NCBI RefSeq assembly: GCF_021922985.1
Contig: NZ_CP040788.1
Span: 2,790,001-2,854,000 of the forward strand
Length of the DNA stretch: 64,000 nt
Direction of reading: 5' to 3'
From: Clavibacter michiganensis subsp. tessellarius
GTDB lineage: Bacteria; Actinomycetota; Actinomycetes; Actinomycetales; Microbacteriaceae
The notes under the pieces are model-generated. The model was not told the origin of the DNA, made no database searches, and was given only the letters and a program-made list of their open reading frames with translations. The position numbers and the translations under genes are program-made. Positions 16,289 through 25,982 of this stretch are shown here, one piece after another; position 1 is the first letter of the stretch; each line of letters begins with the position of its first letter.

Positions 16289-18027
16289 CGGCGGGCGTCG
16301 ACCCCGGCGTCCTCGGGCTCGGGGAGCCGGATGGATCCGGTCGGGTTCGCCTCGCCGGCCGGCGTCAGCGCGACGGCCCCGGCGGAGGCGCCGATGAGCG
16401 CGTCCTCGGCGTCGACGCGGTGCACGTCCTTCGCCGCCTTCTCGTTCTTCATCTGCACGGCGTTCTTGCTGCCGAGCTGCGCGTTGGGCAGGAAGATCAC
16501 GGCGATGAGCGACACGATCGCGAGCGGCACGCTGTAGAGGAACACGTCGCCGATGCCGACGCCGTACGCGCTCTCGACCACCACGCGGACCGCGGGGCTG
16601 AGCTGCGAGACCTGCGGGATGACGCCCGAGCCGAGCGCCTGCGCGGCCGCGGCCTGGTCGGCGGGGGCGAGCTTCATGATGCCCGCCGTGATCTCCGACG
16701 CGATGATCGTGCCGAGGATGGAGCCGAGCACCGAGACGCCGACCGTGCCGCCGAGGCTGCGGAAGAACGTGACCGCGCTGGTGGCGACGCCGAGGTTCTT
16801 CACCTCGATGGCGTTCTGCACGACGAGGACGAGGTTCTGCATGAGCATGCCGAGGCCCGCGCCGAGCACGAACATGTAGATGCCCACGAGCACGAAGTCG
16901 GTGTCGTAGCGGAGCGTGGAGAGCAGGCCCGTGCCGGCGACGATGAGCACGGCGCCGGAGATCATGATCGTCTTCCACTTGCCGCGGCGGCTGATCAGAT
17001 TGCCGAACACGGTCGAGGAGATGAGCAGGCCCGCCATGAGCGGGATCGTCAGCAGGCCCGACTGGGTCGGCGTGGCGCCGCGCGACAGCTGCATGTACTG
17101 CGCGAGGAAGACCGAGGTGCCGAACAGCGAGATGCCGACCGCGAGGCTCGCGACGACCGAGAGCGTGAAGGTGCGGTTGCGGAACATGGTGAGCGGGATG
17201 ATCGGCTCGGCGACCTTGAGCTCGGTGACGACCGCGGCGATCAGCAGCACGACCGCGCCGCCCGCCATGAGGTAGGAGGTCATCGAGGCCCACTCGAACT
17301 GCTTGCCGGCCTGCGAGACCCAGATGAGCAGGAGCGAGACGCCGCTCGCGATGAAGACCGCGCCGAGGTAGTCGACGTGCACCTTGCGCTTCGGGTGCGC
17401 GGGCAGGTGGAGGGTGACCTGCAGCAGGATGATCGCGATGATGGCGATCGGCAGCGCGATGAAGAAGTTCCAGCGCCAGCCGAACGCGTCGGTCACGACG
17501 CCGCCGAGGAGCGGGCCGCCGACCGTGCCGACGGCCATGACGGCGCCGAAGAGGCCGGCGTAGCGGCCGCGGTCACGCGGGCTGATGATGTCGGCCATGA
17601 TGATCTGGCTCAGCGCGGCGAGGCCGCCGGCGCCGAGGCCCTGGAGCACGCGGAAGACGATGAGCGTCTCGGTGTCCTGCGAGAAGCCGGCGAGCGCGGA
17701 GCCCAGCACGAACGTCGCGAGCGCGAGCTGGATGAGCAGCTTGCGGTTGAAGAGGTCGGCGAACTTGCCCCAGAGCGGGGTGCTCACGGTGGTGGCGAGC
17801 AGCGTCGCGGTGACGACCCAGGTGTAGCCGGATTGGTCGCCCTTGAGGTCGCTGATGATGATCGGCAGCGAGGTGGAGACGACGGTGCCGGCGAGGATCG
17901 AGACGAACATGCCGAGCAGGAGGCCCGAGAGGGACTCGAGGACCTGGCGCTTCGACATGGATCCGTCGGCCGAGACGGTGCGACGAGGGGCCTTCGCGGG
18001 TGCCGCGTCGGTGTGGTGCTGGGACAT
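16285..18027 (-). CDS. DHA2-family (14-helix) MFS drug exporter
   Basis: 580 aa. Start ATG 18027 has CCGGAGGAAC immediately upstream; an in-frame ATG nine codons earlier lies within the operator and is unlikely. Fourteen transmembrane helices of the EmrB/QacA type. Visible motifs are motif C-like G-T-V-V-S-T-S-L-P-I-I, motif A G-K-F-A-D-L-F-N-R-K, and R-V-L-Q-G-L-G-A-G-G. A soluble tail of about 50 residues follows. It exports toxic hydrophobic compounds using the proton gradient. First gene of an operon with a MarR regulator. Confidence 0.9.
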   Translation of the reverse strand: MSQHHTDAAPAKAPRRTVSADGSMSKRQVLESLSGLLLGMFVSILAGTVVSTSLPIIISDLKGDQSGYTWVVTATLLATTVSTPLWGKFADLFNRKLLIQLALATFVLGSALAGFSQDTETLIVFRVLQGLGAGGLAALSQIIMADIISPRDRGRYAGLFGAVMAVGTVGGPLLGGVVTDAFGWRWNFFIALPIAIIAIILLQVTLHLPAHPKRKVHVDYLGAVFIASGVSLLLIWVSQAGKQFEWASMTSYLMAGGAVVLLIAAVVTELKVAEPIIPLTMFRNRTFTLSVVASLAVGISLFGTSVFLAQYMQLSRGATPTQSGLLTIPLMAGLLISSTVFGNLISRRGKWKTIMISGAVLIVAGTGLLSTLRYDTDFVLVGIYMFVLGAGLGMLMQNLVLVVQNAIEVKNLGVATSAVTFFRSLGGTVGVSVLGSILGTIIASEITAGIMKLAPADQAAAAQALGSGVIPQVSQLSPAVRVVVESAYGVGIGDVFLYSVPLAIVSLIAVIFLPNAQLGSKNAVQMKNEKAAKDVHRVDAEDALIGASAGAVALTPAGEANPTGSIRLPEPEDAGVDARR

Positions 18028-18039
18028 GTTCCTCCGGTA

Positions 18040-18083
18040 GTTGACTATAGGCAACCATATGACTGTGGTGGACAGTTGTCAAC
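18040..18083 (-). promoter_or_regulatory. Exporter promoter with two MarR-type operator repeats
   Basis: Minus-strand promoter: -35 TTGACA (18077-18082), exactly 17 nt, then -10 TATGGT (18054-18059). Two inverted repeats with GTTG/CAAC arms flank it: GTTGTCAAC (18075-18083) covers the -35 box and GTTGACTATAGGCAAC (18040-18055, one mismatch) overlaps the end of the -10 box. Their shared arms fit two sites for the co-transcribed MarR regulator. Confidence 0.75.
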
Positions 18084-18193
18084 CATCTCGGTTCCCGGGG
18101 ATCCGCCCCGGCCGGCCGACGCCTCCGCGCGCCGGGAGTAGACCGGAGGGGAGAGCCGGTCGACCGACCGGCCTCGATGCGAGGAGGAATCCC

Positions 18194-18553
18194 ATGGTCG
18201 ATTCGGTGGCGACGGTCTGGCTGCCCGTCACGGACATGACGCGCGCGGTGGCGTTCTACCGCGACACGCTCGGGCTCACGATCACGAGCGAGGACGACGA
18301 CTGGAGCGAGATCGACGCGGACGGCCTGATGATCGGGCTCAACGCGCGCGAGGAGACGAGCGGGTCGTCGAGCGGCGGCGCGGTCATCTCGTTCACGCCC
18401 GAGGGGTCCATCGAGGACGAGCTGGAGCGGATCCGCGCGCGCGGCGCCGAGATCACGGGCGAGATCAGCGACCACGAGTGGGGCCGCATCCTCCCGTTCC
18501 AGGACAGCGAGGGCAACGACCTCCAGCTCTACACGCCGCCGACCGGCGCGTAG
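18194..18553 (+). CDS. VOC (glyoxalase/bleomycin-resistance) family protein
   Basis: 119 aa. ATG 18194 is preceded by GAGGAGGAAT. Single VOC domain: V-A-T-V-W-L-P-V-T-D-M-T-R-A-V-A-F-Y-R-D-T-L-G-L at the start and L-P-F-Q-D-S-E-G-N-D-L-Q-L-Y at the end, the usual metal-ligand position. Could be a dioxygenase, lyase or antibiotic-binding protein. It is divergent from the exporter operon by about 165 nt, but no functional link is evident. Confidence 0.85.
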   Translation: MVDSVATVWLPVTDMTRAVAFYRDTLGLTITSEDDDWSEIDADGLMIGLNAREETSGSSSGGAVISFTPEGSIEDELERIRARGAEITGEISDHEWGRILPFQDSEGNDLQLYTPPTGA

Positions 18554-18566
18554 CCCGCGGGAGCGC

Positions 18567-19724
18567 TCAGCCGGCCGACCAGGCCACCGCGCCGTCGCGG
18601 ACGACGGCGTGGATCCGGGCCAGGTCGGCCGGCCGCGGCGCGGTCGTGACGTCGAGCACCGTGAGGTCGCCGCGTGCGCCCGGCTCGACCACGCCCGACC
18701 CCGCGGCCTCGGCGCCGAGGAACGCGGCGGGCTCCGTGGTGAGGGACGCGAGGATCGCGTCGGCCGACAGCCCCGCGCGCGCCAGGGCCGCGAGCTCCGG
18801 CGCCGTGTCGCGGTCGGGCATGTAGCCGACGTCGGTGCCGAAGAGCACGCGCCCGCCCGCGGCGACGAAGCCGCGCAGCGCCTCGCGGATCGGCCCGACG
18901 TACGCCTCGTCCGGGCGGACGGTGGCGGCGAACATGTGCAGGGTCGGCACGACGCGGATCCCGCGCGCGGCCGCCTCCGCGAGGAGCGCCGCGGTGCCCT
19001 CCGTCTCGTCGGGCACGTGGGCGAGGGCGTCGACGCCCGCGTCGACCGCGACCGCCGTGCCGCGCCGGTCGGACGGGTGCGCGAGCACGCGCGCTCCGAG
19101 GCGGTGCGCCTCCGCGACGGCGGCCCGCGCGACGGCGCGGCGCATCGGCTTCACGCGCTCGGGCGTCACGTAGGAGCCCGTGAAGAGCTTGACCACGCGG
19201 GCGCCTCCGGCGAGCTGCCGACGGACCGCGCGGCGCGCGCCCCGGCGGGTGGCGGGCATCGGCAGCAGGCCGCGCAGGTACCAGGGCACCATCGGGCGCA
19301 TGTAGAAGGGGAGGCCCCGCACCGGCCGGATCCCGACCCCGGCGGTGAGGATGCGCGGGCCCCGCAGGTCCCCGGCCTCGATGCGGCGGATGAGCGCGTG
19401 CGTCGTGCGCGGAAGGGAACCGAGGTCGACGACGCCCGCGAAGCCGCGGCGGAGCATCATGTCGTCGAGGGCGGCCTGCACGGCGGCGGGGTCGCGGCGG
19501 ACCCGACCCCAGACGCGCTCCGTCAGGTGCACGTGGCAGTTCCAGAAGCCGGCGGCGACGACCCGGCCGGCGAGGTCGACCTCCGGCACGTCGGCCCCGG
19601 CGTCGAGGTCGTGCCCGATCGCGACGATGCGGCCCGCGCGGATCAGCACGTCGCGCGGCTCCGAGAGCGGGGCGCCCGGCCGCGCCCAGACCCGGGCCCG
19701 GCGGAGGAGGAGGTCGCCGCTCAC
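18567..19724 (-). CDS. Amidohydrolase-family metal-dependent hydrolase
   Basis: 385 aa. Metal-site motifs are in order: H-V-H (within F-W-N-C-H-V-H-L), a Lys after a beta strand (A-R-V-V-K-L-F-T-G-S), the His of L-A-H-P-S-D, the His of D-A-L-A-H-V-P-D-E and Asp in F-G-T-D-V-G-Y. N- and C-terminal strands form the composite beta-sandwich of imidazolonepropionase-like amidohydrolases. Substrate is not predictable. GTG 19724 overlaps the stop of the upstream DUF1905 gene (GTGA), so they are co-transcribed. Confidence 0.85.
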   Translation of the reverse strand: MSGDLLLRRARVWARPGAPLSEPRDVLIRAGRIVAIGHDLDAGADVPEVDLAGRVVAAGFWNCHVHLTERVWGRVRRDPAAVQAALDDMMLRRGFAGVVDLGSLPRTTHALIRRIEAGDLRGPRILTAGVGIRPVRGLPFYMRPMVPWYLRGLLPMPATRRGARRAVRRQLAGGARVVKLFTGSYVTPERVKPMRRAVARAAVAEAHRLGARVLAHPSDRRGTAVAVDAGVDALAHVPDETEGTAALLAEAAARGIRVVPTLHMFAATVRPDEAYVGPIREALRGFVAAGGRVLFGTDVGYMPDRDTAPELAALARAGLSADAILASLTTEPAAFLGAEAAGSGVVEPGARGDLTVLDVTTAPRPADLARIHAVVRDGAVAWSAG

Positions 19725-20026
19725 GGCATCGGCTCGAGGTCGACGTGCACGTCGTCGCCGACCGCCAGCCCCTGCCGCTCGCGGACCTGGCGCTTGATCG
19801 GCAGCACCCACGTGCCGTCGCCCTGCGGGAAGACCGACGTGCGCCAGGTCGTGGTGCCGACGCGGACGCGCACGGGCACGGATCCGAACCCGCGCCGTCC
19901 GGCCTCGCCCAGCTCCCGGAGCATCTCGCCGAGCTCGACGGGCACGGTCACCATGGTCCAGAGCTCGCGTCGCGCCTCCCACGCCCAGAGCGGCGCGGTG
20001 AAGTCGAGCGGCAGGTCGTCGGTCAT
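19721..20026 (-). CDS. DUF1905 domain protein
   Basis: 101 aa. The sequence L-D-F-T-A-P-L-W-A-W near the start, then W-T-M-V-T-V-P-V-E, G-F-G-S-V-P-V-R-V-R-V-G-T-T-T-W-R-T-S-V-F-P and the closing Y/V-L-P-I-K-R-x-V-R are typical of the small all-beta DUF1905 family (double-psi-barrel-like). Biochemical role unknown. Overlaps the downstream amidohydrolase gene, so the two are expressed together. Confidence 0.75.
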   Translation of the reverse strand: MTDDLPLDFTAPLWAWEARRELWTMVTVPVELGEMLRELGEAGRRGFGSVPVRVRVGTTTWRTSVFPQGDGTWVLPIKRQVRERQGLAVGDDVHVDLEPMP

Positions 20027-20035
20027 GCCCCGACC

Positions 20036-20449
20036 CTACGGGCGGGCGTCGTCGTGCACGTCGGCGTCGACGGGCAGCGCGTCGAAGGCGGGAGCGGCCT
20101 CGCCCCGGCGCCGCCGCTCGCGGACCCCGCGCGTGGTCGTCACGGCGAGGAAAAGGAAGTACGCGCCGAAGGCGACCAGGGCGACCGTCTGGATCCACGC
20201 CGGCAGCCAGGCGAGGCGTCGCGTGCCCGTGCTCGCCATCGGGTCCTCCGCGGTCACGGAGATCGCGATGCCGACCGCGATGATGACGAGGCCGAACGCC
20301 GCCTGGGCCACGGCGCGGCCCGTCGTGGGCACCCGCGGCTCCCGCTCGGCGCGCTCGCGGGCGACGCGGCGCACGCGCATCCGGAGGAGGAACGCGCCGA
20401 CCACGACGACGACGGCGACGGGGACCAGCACGGCGAGGGGGATGTCCAT
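20036..20449 (-). CDS. Small membrane protein with three predicted helices
   Basis: 137 aa, start ATG 20449. Hydrophobic segments at residues about 4-22, 48-67 and 84-105 are separated by a basic, Arg-rich loop (residues 23-42) and a short polar loop. The C-terminal tail is charged. No family recognised. It ends 9 nt before the DUF1905 gene and may belong to the same transcription unit. Confidence 0.7.
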   Translation of the reverse strand: MDIPLAVLVPVAVVVVVGAFLLRMRVRRVARERAEREPRVPTTGRAVAQAAFGLVIIAVGIAISVTAEDPMASTGTRRLAWLPAWIQTVALVAFGAYFLFLAVTTTRGVRERRRRGEAAPAFDALPVDADVHDDARP

Positions 20450-20523
20450 CCCTCCACGCTAGGGACGCCGCACGACGACGGGACGCAGCGGCGTGCCCCC
20501 CCGATCGAGGCCGATCCGGCGGC

Positions 20524-21426
20524 TCAGCGCCCCACGGTGAGCAGCTCGCACTCCAGCGGCTCGGACGTCTCCGCGATCAGCTCGAACGCCGCGGCGCCCG
20601 CGCGGATGGTCACGGTCGACATGCCCTGCCAGCGCGGGTGCGGCTCCGAGGTCGTGGAGGTGATGGCGTGGCGGAGGAGCCGCAGCCGGTCGATCGAGAG
20701 GGTCGCCGTGCGGCGGCGCAGTACCGGGTCGCGGCGGGACACGATCAGCAGCTCGCGCGGCGTGCAGGCGGCCAGCGCGCCGGCGAGGCTCATCGGCCGG
20801 AGGCGCTGCAGCGCGCCGGCGAGGCCCGTCGCGGTCGTGCGCAGCGGCGTGCGCGGCCGCGAGGAGAGGTAGCGCAGCTGCGGATCCCGCGCCGTGAGGT
20901 CGTAGTAGGCGGACGCGACGCCCGCCTCGTCCTTGCCCATGTCGATGCGCGGGGCGACGCGCTCGGCCCGTCCGGGCGCGTGGACGGGCACGCCGCCGGC
21001 CTCGCCCGCGAGCGCGACCAGCAGCTCCGTCAGGTCGACGACGACGTCCGCCGACGCCCCGTTGAAGGGGATCTCGAGGGCCGTGCCGTCGGCCGTGTGC
21101 AGCGTGAGCAGGCCGTCGAGGAGGTCGACGCGGTCGCGCACGGCCACGATGTCGGCGTAGGGGATGCGGCGCACGATGAACCCGGATCCGCGTCGCGTCA
21201 GCACCTCCAGCTCGCGGTCACCGACGACGATGAGGCGGTCGTAGAGGTCCATGGTCGGATCGGTGTCGCGGCGCGCGATGTCGCGCGGCACCTTGAGCAC
21301 GAGGCGGGCCGCGAACGGGTCAGCGCCGTGCGGGCGGAAGAGGCGCGGGACCTCGTCGAGCGTGCGGACGGTGTCGATCCACGGGCCGAAGGCGTCGTGC
21401 TCGGCGGTTCTGGCGGGCGGGGTCAC
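20524..21426 (-). CDS. Hypothetical protein with PH-like halves
   Basis: 300 aa from a GTG at 21426. No signal peptide or membrane segment. Residues about 60-135 (Y-D-R-L-I-V-V-G-D-R-E-L-E-V-L-T, then I-P-Y-A-D-I-V-A-V-R-D-R-V-D-L-L-D-G-L-L-T-L-H-T) look like a bacterial PH-type beta-barrel. Residues about 200-300 repeat the pattern more weakly (L-L-I-V-S-R-R then T-A-T-L-S-I-D-R-L-R-L-L-R). The double-PH reading is inference; function unknown. Confidence 0.65.
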   Translation of the reverse strand: MTPPARTAEHDAFGPWIDTVRTLDEVPRLFRPHGADPFAARLVLKVPRDIARRDTDPTMDLYDRLIVVGDRELEVLTRRGSGFIVRRIPYADIVAVRDRVDLLDGLLTLHTADGTALEIPFNGASADVVVDLTELLVALAGEAGGVPVHAPGRAERVAPRIDMGKDEAGVASAYYDLTARDPQLRYLSSRPRTPLRTTATGLAGALQRLRPMSLAGALAACTPRELLIVSRRDPVLRRRTATLSIDRLRLLRHAITSTTSEPHPRWQGMSTVTIRAGAAAFELIAETSEPLECELLTVGR

Positions 21427-21549
21427 GGAGCGACGCTATACCGGCGGCCGGCCCGGATCGAGGACGGGGGCGCGCCGCGTCCGGAGGCCCGATCGTGTGC
21501 TAGTCGGGCGGCGCGAGGAGGCGGCGGGGAGGCGGCGGGGAGCCGCCGA

Positions 21550-22179
21550 TCAGTGCTCGATCAGGTCGCGCTCGGGCGGCACGGAGGTCCACAGCTGCAC
21601 GACGCGTCGGGCGAGCGCGCGCTCGAGGCCGCCCAGCGCCTTGACCACGAAGATCGTCGTGCGGGCGGGGGAGCCGGCCTTCGAGAAGCCGCGGTCGACG
21701 GCGCGCACCCACGTCTCGGCGGCGATCTTCGCGGTCGAGTAGTTCGCGCCGCCCGGGTACGGGCGCTGCACGGCGGTGGAGGAGACGATCGCGAGCCGGC
21801 CGGCGTCGGACGCCTGCAGGTCGGCGTCGAACGCGCGCGTGGTGTTGCGGAGCGTCGTGACGAGGCGCTCGTGCAGGAAGTCCCAGTCGTCGTCGGTCTG
21901 GCCCTCGAGGCCGTTGCCGCCGCGCCAGCCGCCGACCAGGTGGATCAGCCCGTCGACGCCGCCGAGGTCGGCGCGGATCCGTCCGGCCAGGTCCACGACG
22001 GCCGCGTGGTCGGCGAGGTCGCACACCTCGCGGCGGGACGCGTCGACGCCGTCGAGCCGGCCGGCGTCGGTGCCGACCGCGACGACGCGCGCCCCCGCCG
22101 CCGTCAGCTCGGCGCAGACCGCCCGGCCCGCGGCGCTCGACGCGCCGGCGACCACGACCACGCGGCCGTCGACGCTCAT
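21550..22179 (-). CDS. Short-chain dehydrogenase/reductase
   Basis: 209 aa, shorter than the usual 250. The N-terminal V-V-V-A-G-A-S-S-A-A-G-R-A-V is a variant of the TGxxxGxG nucleotide motif; L-I-H-L-V-G-G-W replaces NNAG. The catalytic Ser (V-S-S-T-A-V) and Y-S-T-A-K motif are present. Its ATG overlaps the stop of the DUF6421 gene (ATGA), indicating coupled expression and perhaps joint action on one metabolite. NAD(P)-dependent; substrate unknown. Confidence 0.85.
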   Translation of the reverse strand: MSVDGRVVVVAGASSAAGRAVCAELTAAGARVVAVGTDAGRLDGVDASRREVCDLADHAAVVDLAGRIRADLGGVDGLIHLVGGWRGGNGLEGQTDDDWDFLHERLVTTLRNTTRAFDADLQASDAGRLAIVSSTAVQRPYPGGANYSTAKIAAETWVRAVDRGFSKAGSPARTTIFVVKALGGLERALARRVVQLWTSVPPERDLIEH

Positions 22180-23597
22180 GCGGCCTGCCCCGTGATCCCG
22201 GCGGTCGACCCGATCACGTCGCGCATCTTCCTCTCCAGCGCCTCGAAGAACATGCTGAGCGGGAACTCGTCGTCGAGCACGAGGTCGGTGAGGCCCTTCG
22301 GCGGCCCGTCGAGCGGCAGCGCGTCCGGCCCCTTCGCCCAGGTGGATGCGGGGTGCGGCGTGACCGTCTCGGTGACCATCGCGTACGCGGCCAGCCAGTG
22401 CGCGGTCTTCGGCCGGTCGATGGAGCGCCAGTAGAGGTCGTTGACCCGGTCGGCGAGCGCCACGACCACGTCGGCGACCTCGTCCCAGTCGATCGTGAGG
22501 CGCGTGTCGGTCCAGTGCAGCACGTGGTGCTGGTGCAGCCAGGCGAACAGGAGCTGGCCGCCGAGGCCGTCGTAGTTGCGGACGCGGGAGCCGGTGATCG
22601 CGAACCGGAAGATGCGGTCGAAGATCACGGCGTGCTGCACCATGCCGGCGCGCTCCAGGAGGGCGTCGTCGGCGGCGGTGCGCTCGGCGGGATCCACCGC
22701 GGCGAGCCGGCGCTGGATCGCGACGGCCTCGCGGAACGCGGTGAGGTCGCAGCGCAGCTCCTCGATCGAGTAGAGGAAGAAGGGCATCCGCTGCTTGATC
22801 ATGAACGGGTCGAACGGCAGGTCGCCGCGCATGTGCGTGCGGTCGTGGATGAGGTCCCACATCACGAAGGTCTCCTCCGCGAGCCGCTGGTCCTCCAGCA
22901 GGCGCCGCGCGTCCTCCGGCAGCTCGAGCTTGGTGACCTCGGCGGCGTGGCGCACCACGCGGCGGAACCGGGCGGCCTCGCGGTCGGCGAAGATCGCGCC
23001 CCACGTGAAGGTCGGCACCTCGCGCATGGCGACGGTCTCGGGGAAGAGCACGGCCGAGTTGGTGTCGTAGCCGGGCGTGAAGTCGACGAAGCGGATGGGG
23101 ACGAAGAGCGCGTTGCCGTAGTCGCCCGCCTCCAGCTCGGCGACGAACTCGGGCCAGACGACCTCGATCAGCACGGCCTCGACGAGGCGGCTCGCGCTGC
23201 CGTTCTGCGTGGTCATGGGGAAGACGACGAGGTGCCGGATGCCGTCGACGCGGTCGCGCTGCGGCTGGAAGGCGGTGAGGGAGTCGAGGAAGTCGGGCAC
23301 GCCGAGGCCGGCGTCGACCCAGCGCGCGAAGTCGACGTCGAGGGCCGCGAGGTACGCGGCGTCGTGCGGGAAGAGCGGGGCGAGCGCGCGGACGGAGTCG
23401 CGGATCACGCCGACGAGGCGGGCGGCCTCCGCGTGCTGCGCGGCGTCGGGGATCGAGCCGTCCTTCACCTGCATCGGCTGGAGGGCGACGGCGGCGTCCT
23501 TGAGGGCGAGCCAGGCGGGGGAGGAGGCGACGGAGCGCACGTCCTCGACGACCTCGGGCTCGCCGATGACGGCTGCGGGGGCTGCGGCGCTGGACAT
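22176..23597 (-). CDS. DUF6421 family protein
   Basis: 473 aa. Start ATG 23597 with an ideal GGAGGT site 7 nt upstream; the frame is open 22 codons further but without a ribosome site. The sequence is soluble and mostly helical, with conserved stretches such as H-L-V-V-F-P-M-T-T-Q-N-G-S, F-V-M-W-D-L-I-H-D-R-T-H-M-R-G-D-L-P-F-D-P-F-M-I-K and W-L-H-Q-H-H-V-L-H-W-T-D. The His/Asp-rich clusters could bind a metal, but this family has no established activity. Operon with a short SDR. Confidence 0.75.
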   Translation of the reverse strand: MSSAAAPAAVIGEPEVVEDVRSVASSPAWLALKDAAVALQPMQVKDGSIPDAAQHAEAARLVGVIRDSVRALAPLFPHDAAYLAALDVDFARWVDAGLGVPDFLDSLTAFQPQRDRVDGIRHLVVFPMTTQNGSASRLVEAVLIEVVWPEFVAELEAGDYGNALFVPIRFVDFTPGYDTNSAVLFPETVAMREVPTFTWGAIFADREAARFRRVVRHAAEVTKLELPEDARRLLEDQRLAEETFVMWDLIHDRTHMRGDLPFDPFMIKQRMPFFLYSIEELRCDLTAFREAVAIQRRLAAVDPAERTAADDALLERAGMVQHAVIFDRIFRFAITGSRVRNYDGLGGQLLFAWLHQHHVLHWTDTRLTIDWDEVADVVVALADRVNDLYWRSIDRPKTAHWLAAYAMVTETVTPHPASTWAKGPDALPLDGPPKGLTDLVLDDEFPLSMFFEALERKMRDVIGSTAGITGQAA

Positions 23598-23733
23598 GGA
23601 TCGACCTCCGATCGTGCGGGTGCGTGCGGTGCCTCCACCGTATCCGCGGGATCGGCGCCGCATCGTGTCCGGTGAGCGGGTTCCGCGCGTGGATCCCGGT
23701 GCCCACGCAGCATCCGTGCGCGTGCGGCGGCGC

Positions 23734-24315
23734 CTACGCCTCGTCGTCCTGCGGTACGAGGGTCGTCGTGCCCGTCTCGTGGTCGCGGCGGAGGATCGCG
23801 TAGCCGACGGATGCGCGGGGCTCGCCGCCGGCGACGGGCCAGCCGTCGCGGTAGTGCGCCTCCTTCACGAAGCCCGCGCGGACGAGCACGCGGCGCATCG
23901 CCCGGTTGTCGTCGCGCGTCTGCGCCTCGAACCGGGTGACGTGCGGGTGGGCGCGGAAGACGTGGTCCGTCAGCGCGCGCACCACGGGCACGCCGAGGCC
24001 GCGGCCGCGCCAGGCCTCCGCGAGGCGCAGGTCGAACAGCACGCCCGGATCCTCGAGGTCGTCGAGCACGACGAGGCCCACGCGGCCGGATCCCTCGACC
24101 TCGACCCACAGCGCCGCGTGCTCGGGCCCCGCGAAGTCGCCGTCCGCGATGCGCGCGTCGACGTCCGCGGCGGTCGGCCGGGGCCGCACGTGGAACGGGA
24201 ACGCGTTCGACGTGAGGAACGCGCGGAGGGCGTCGGCGTCGGCGGCCGGGTCGACCGGGACGAGGCGCACCCCCGGGTCGGCGGCGGTGCGGGGAGAGGG
24301 GGTGGCCGAGTGCAT
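23734..24315 (-). CDS. GNAT-family N-acetyltransferase
   Basis: 193 aa, ATG 24315. GNAT core: V-R-L-V-P-V-D-P-A at the start, A-A-L-W-V-E-V-E-G, L-R-L-A-E-A-W-R-G-R-G-L-G-V-P-V-V-R-A-L (acetyl-CoA loop of R-G-x-G-L-G type) and F-E-A-Q-T-R-D-D-N-R-A-M-R-R-V-L-V-R-A-G-F. The arrangement, with Y-R-D-G-W near the end, is like RimJ/RimL-type acetyltransferases. Acceptor unknown. Divergent from the phosphate transporter gene. Confidence 0.85.
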   Translation of the reverse strand: MHSATPSPRTAADPGVRLVPVDPAADADALRAFLTSNAFPFHVRPRPTAADVDARIADGDFAGPEHAALWVEVEGSGRVGLVVLDDLEDPGVLFDLRLAEAWRGRGLGVPVVRALTDHVFRAHPHVTRFEAQTRDDNRAMRRVLVRAGFVKEAHYRDGWPVAGGEPRASVGYAILRRDHETGTTTLVPQDDEA

Positions 24316-24445
24316 GCGGGGTCCGATCGGGTCGGGCGGGCGGCGGCGCCCGGGCGGGTCGCCATCCACAGGCGCGGGTGAACAGCGCGTGAACCCGGCT
24401 GTCCTCCGTAGAGGGGACAGGCGGGCAGGGCGCAAGCTCGTCGCC

Positions 24446-25663
<1,218 letters not shown>

Positions 25664-25674
25664 AGGATCCCGCC

Positions 25675-25980
25675 ATGCTCCCCCTCTTCCTCTCCGCCGT
25701 CGGCCAGGTGGCCCTCGTGGCCGTCCTCCTCGGCGCGGGCCTGCCCGCCCTCTTCGCCCTCGGGGTCCGCTCCTTCGCGCTCGCCAGCCCCGACACGAGC
25801 GGCCGCGCGACCGGATCCGGTCCCGGCCTCCCCGCCCCGCTCCTGCAGCTCGTCGGCGCGGTCTGCTACGCGGTCGTGGTCCTCGCCGTGGTCGCGGGCC
25901 TCACGCTCATCATCGCGACCGGCCTCGGCCAGACCGTGAGCTTCGAGCACGTCATCCCGACCTTCACCTCGAAGGGCTGA
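25675..25980 (+). CDS. Small membrane protein downstream of Pit
   Basis: 101 aa, ATG 25675, 12 nt after the transporter gene, with AAGGA 9 nt upstream. Two long hydrophobic segments at residues about 8-32 and 56-83. The short polar loop between them is rich in Ser/Gly, and the tail has P-T-F-T-S-K-G. No family recognised. The tight spacing suggests an accessory subunit of the phosphate transporter, but that is inference. Confidence 0.75.
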   Translation: MLPLFLSAVGQVALVAVLLGAGLPALFALGVRSFALASPDTSGRATGSGPGLPAPLLQLVGAVCYAVVVLAVVAGLTLIIATGLGQTVSFEHVIPTFTSKG

Positions 25981-25982
25981 TC

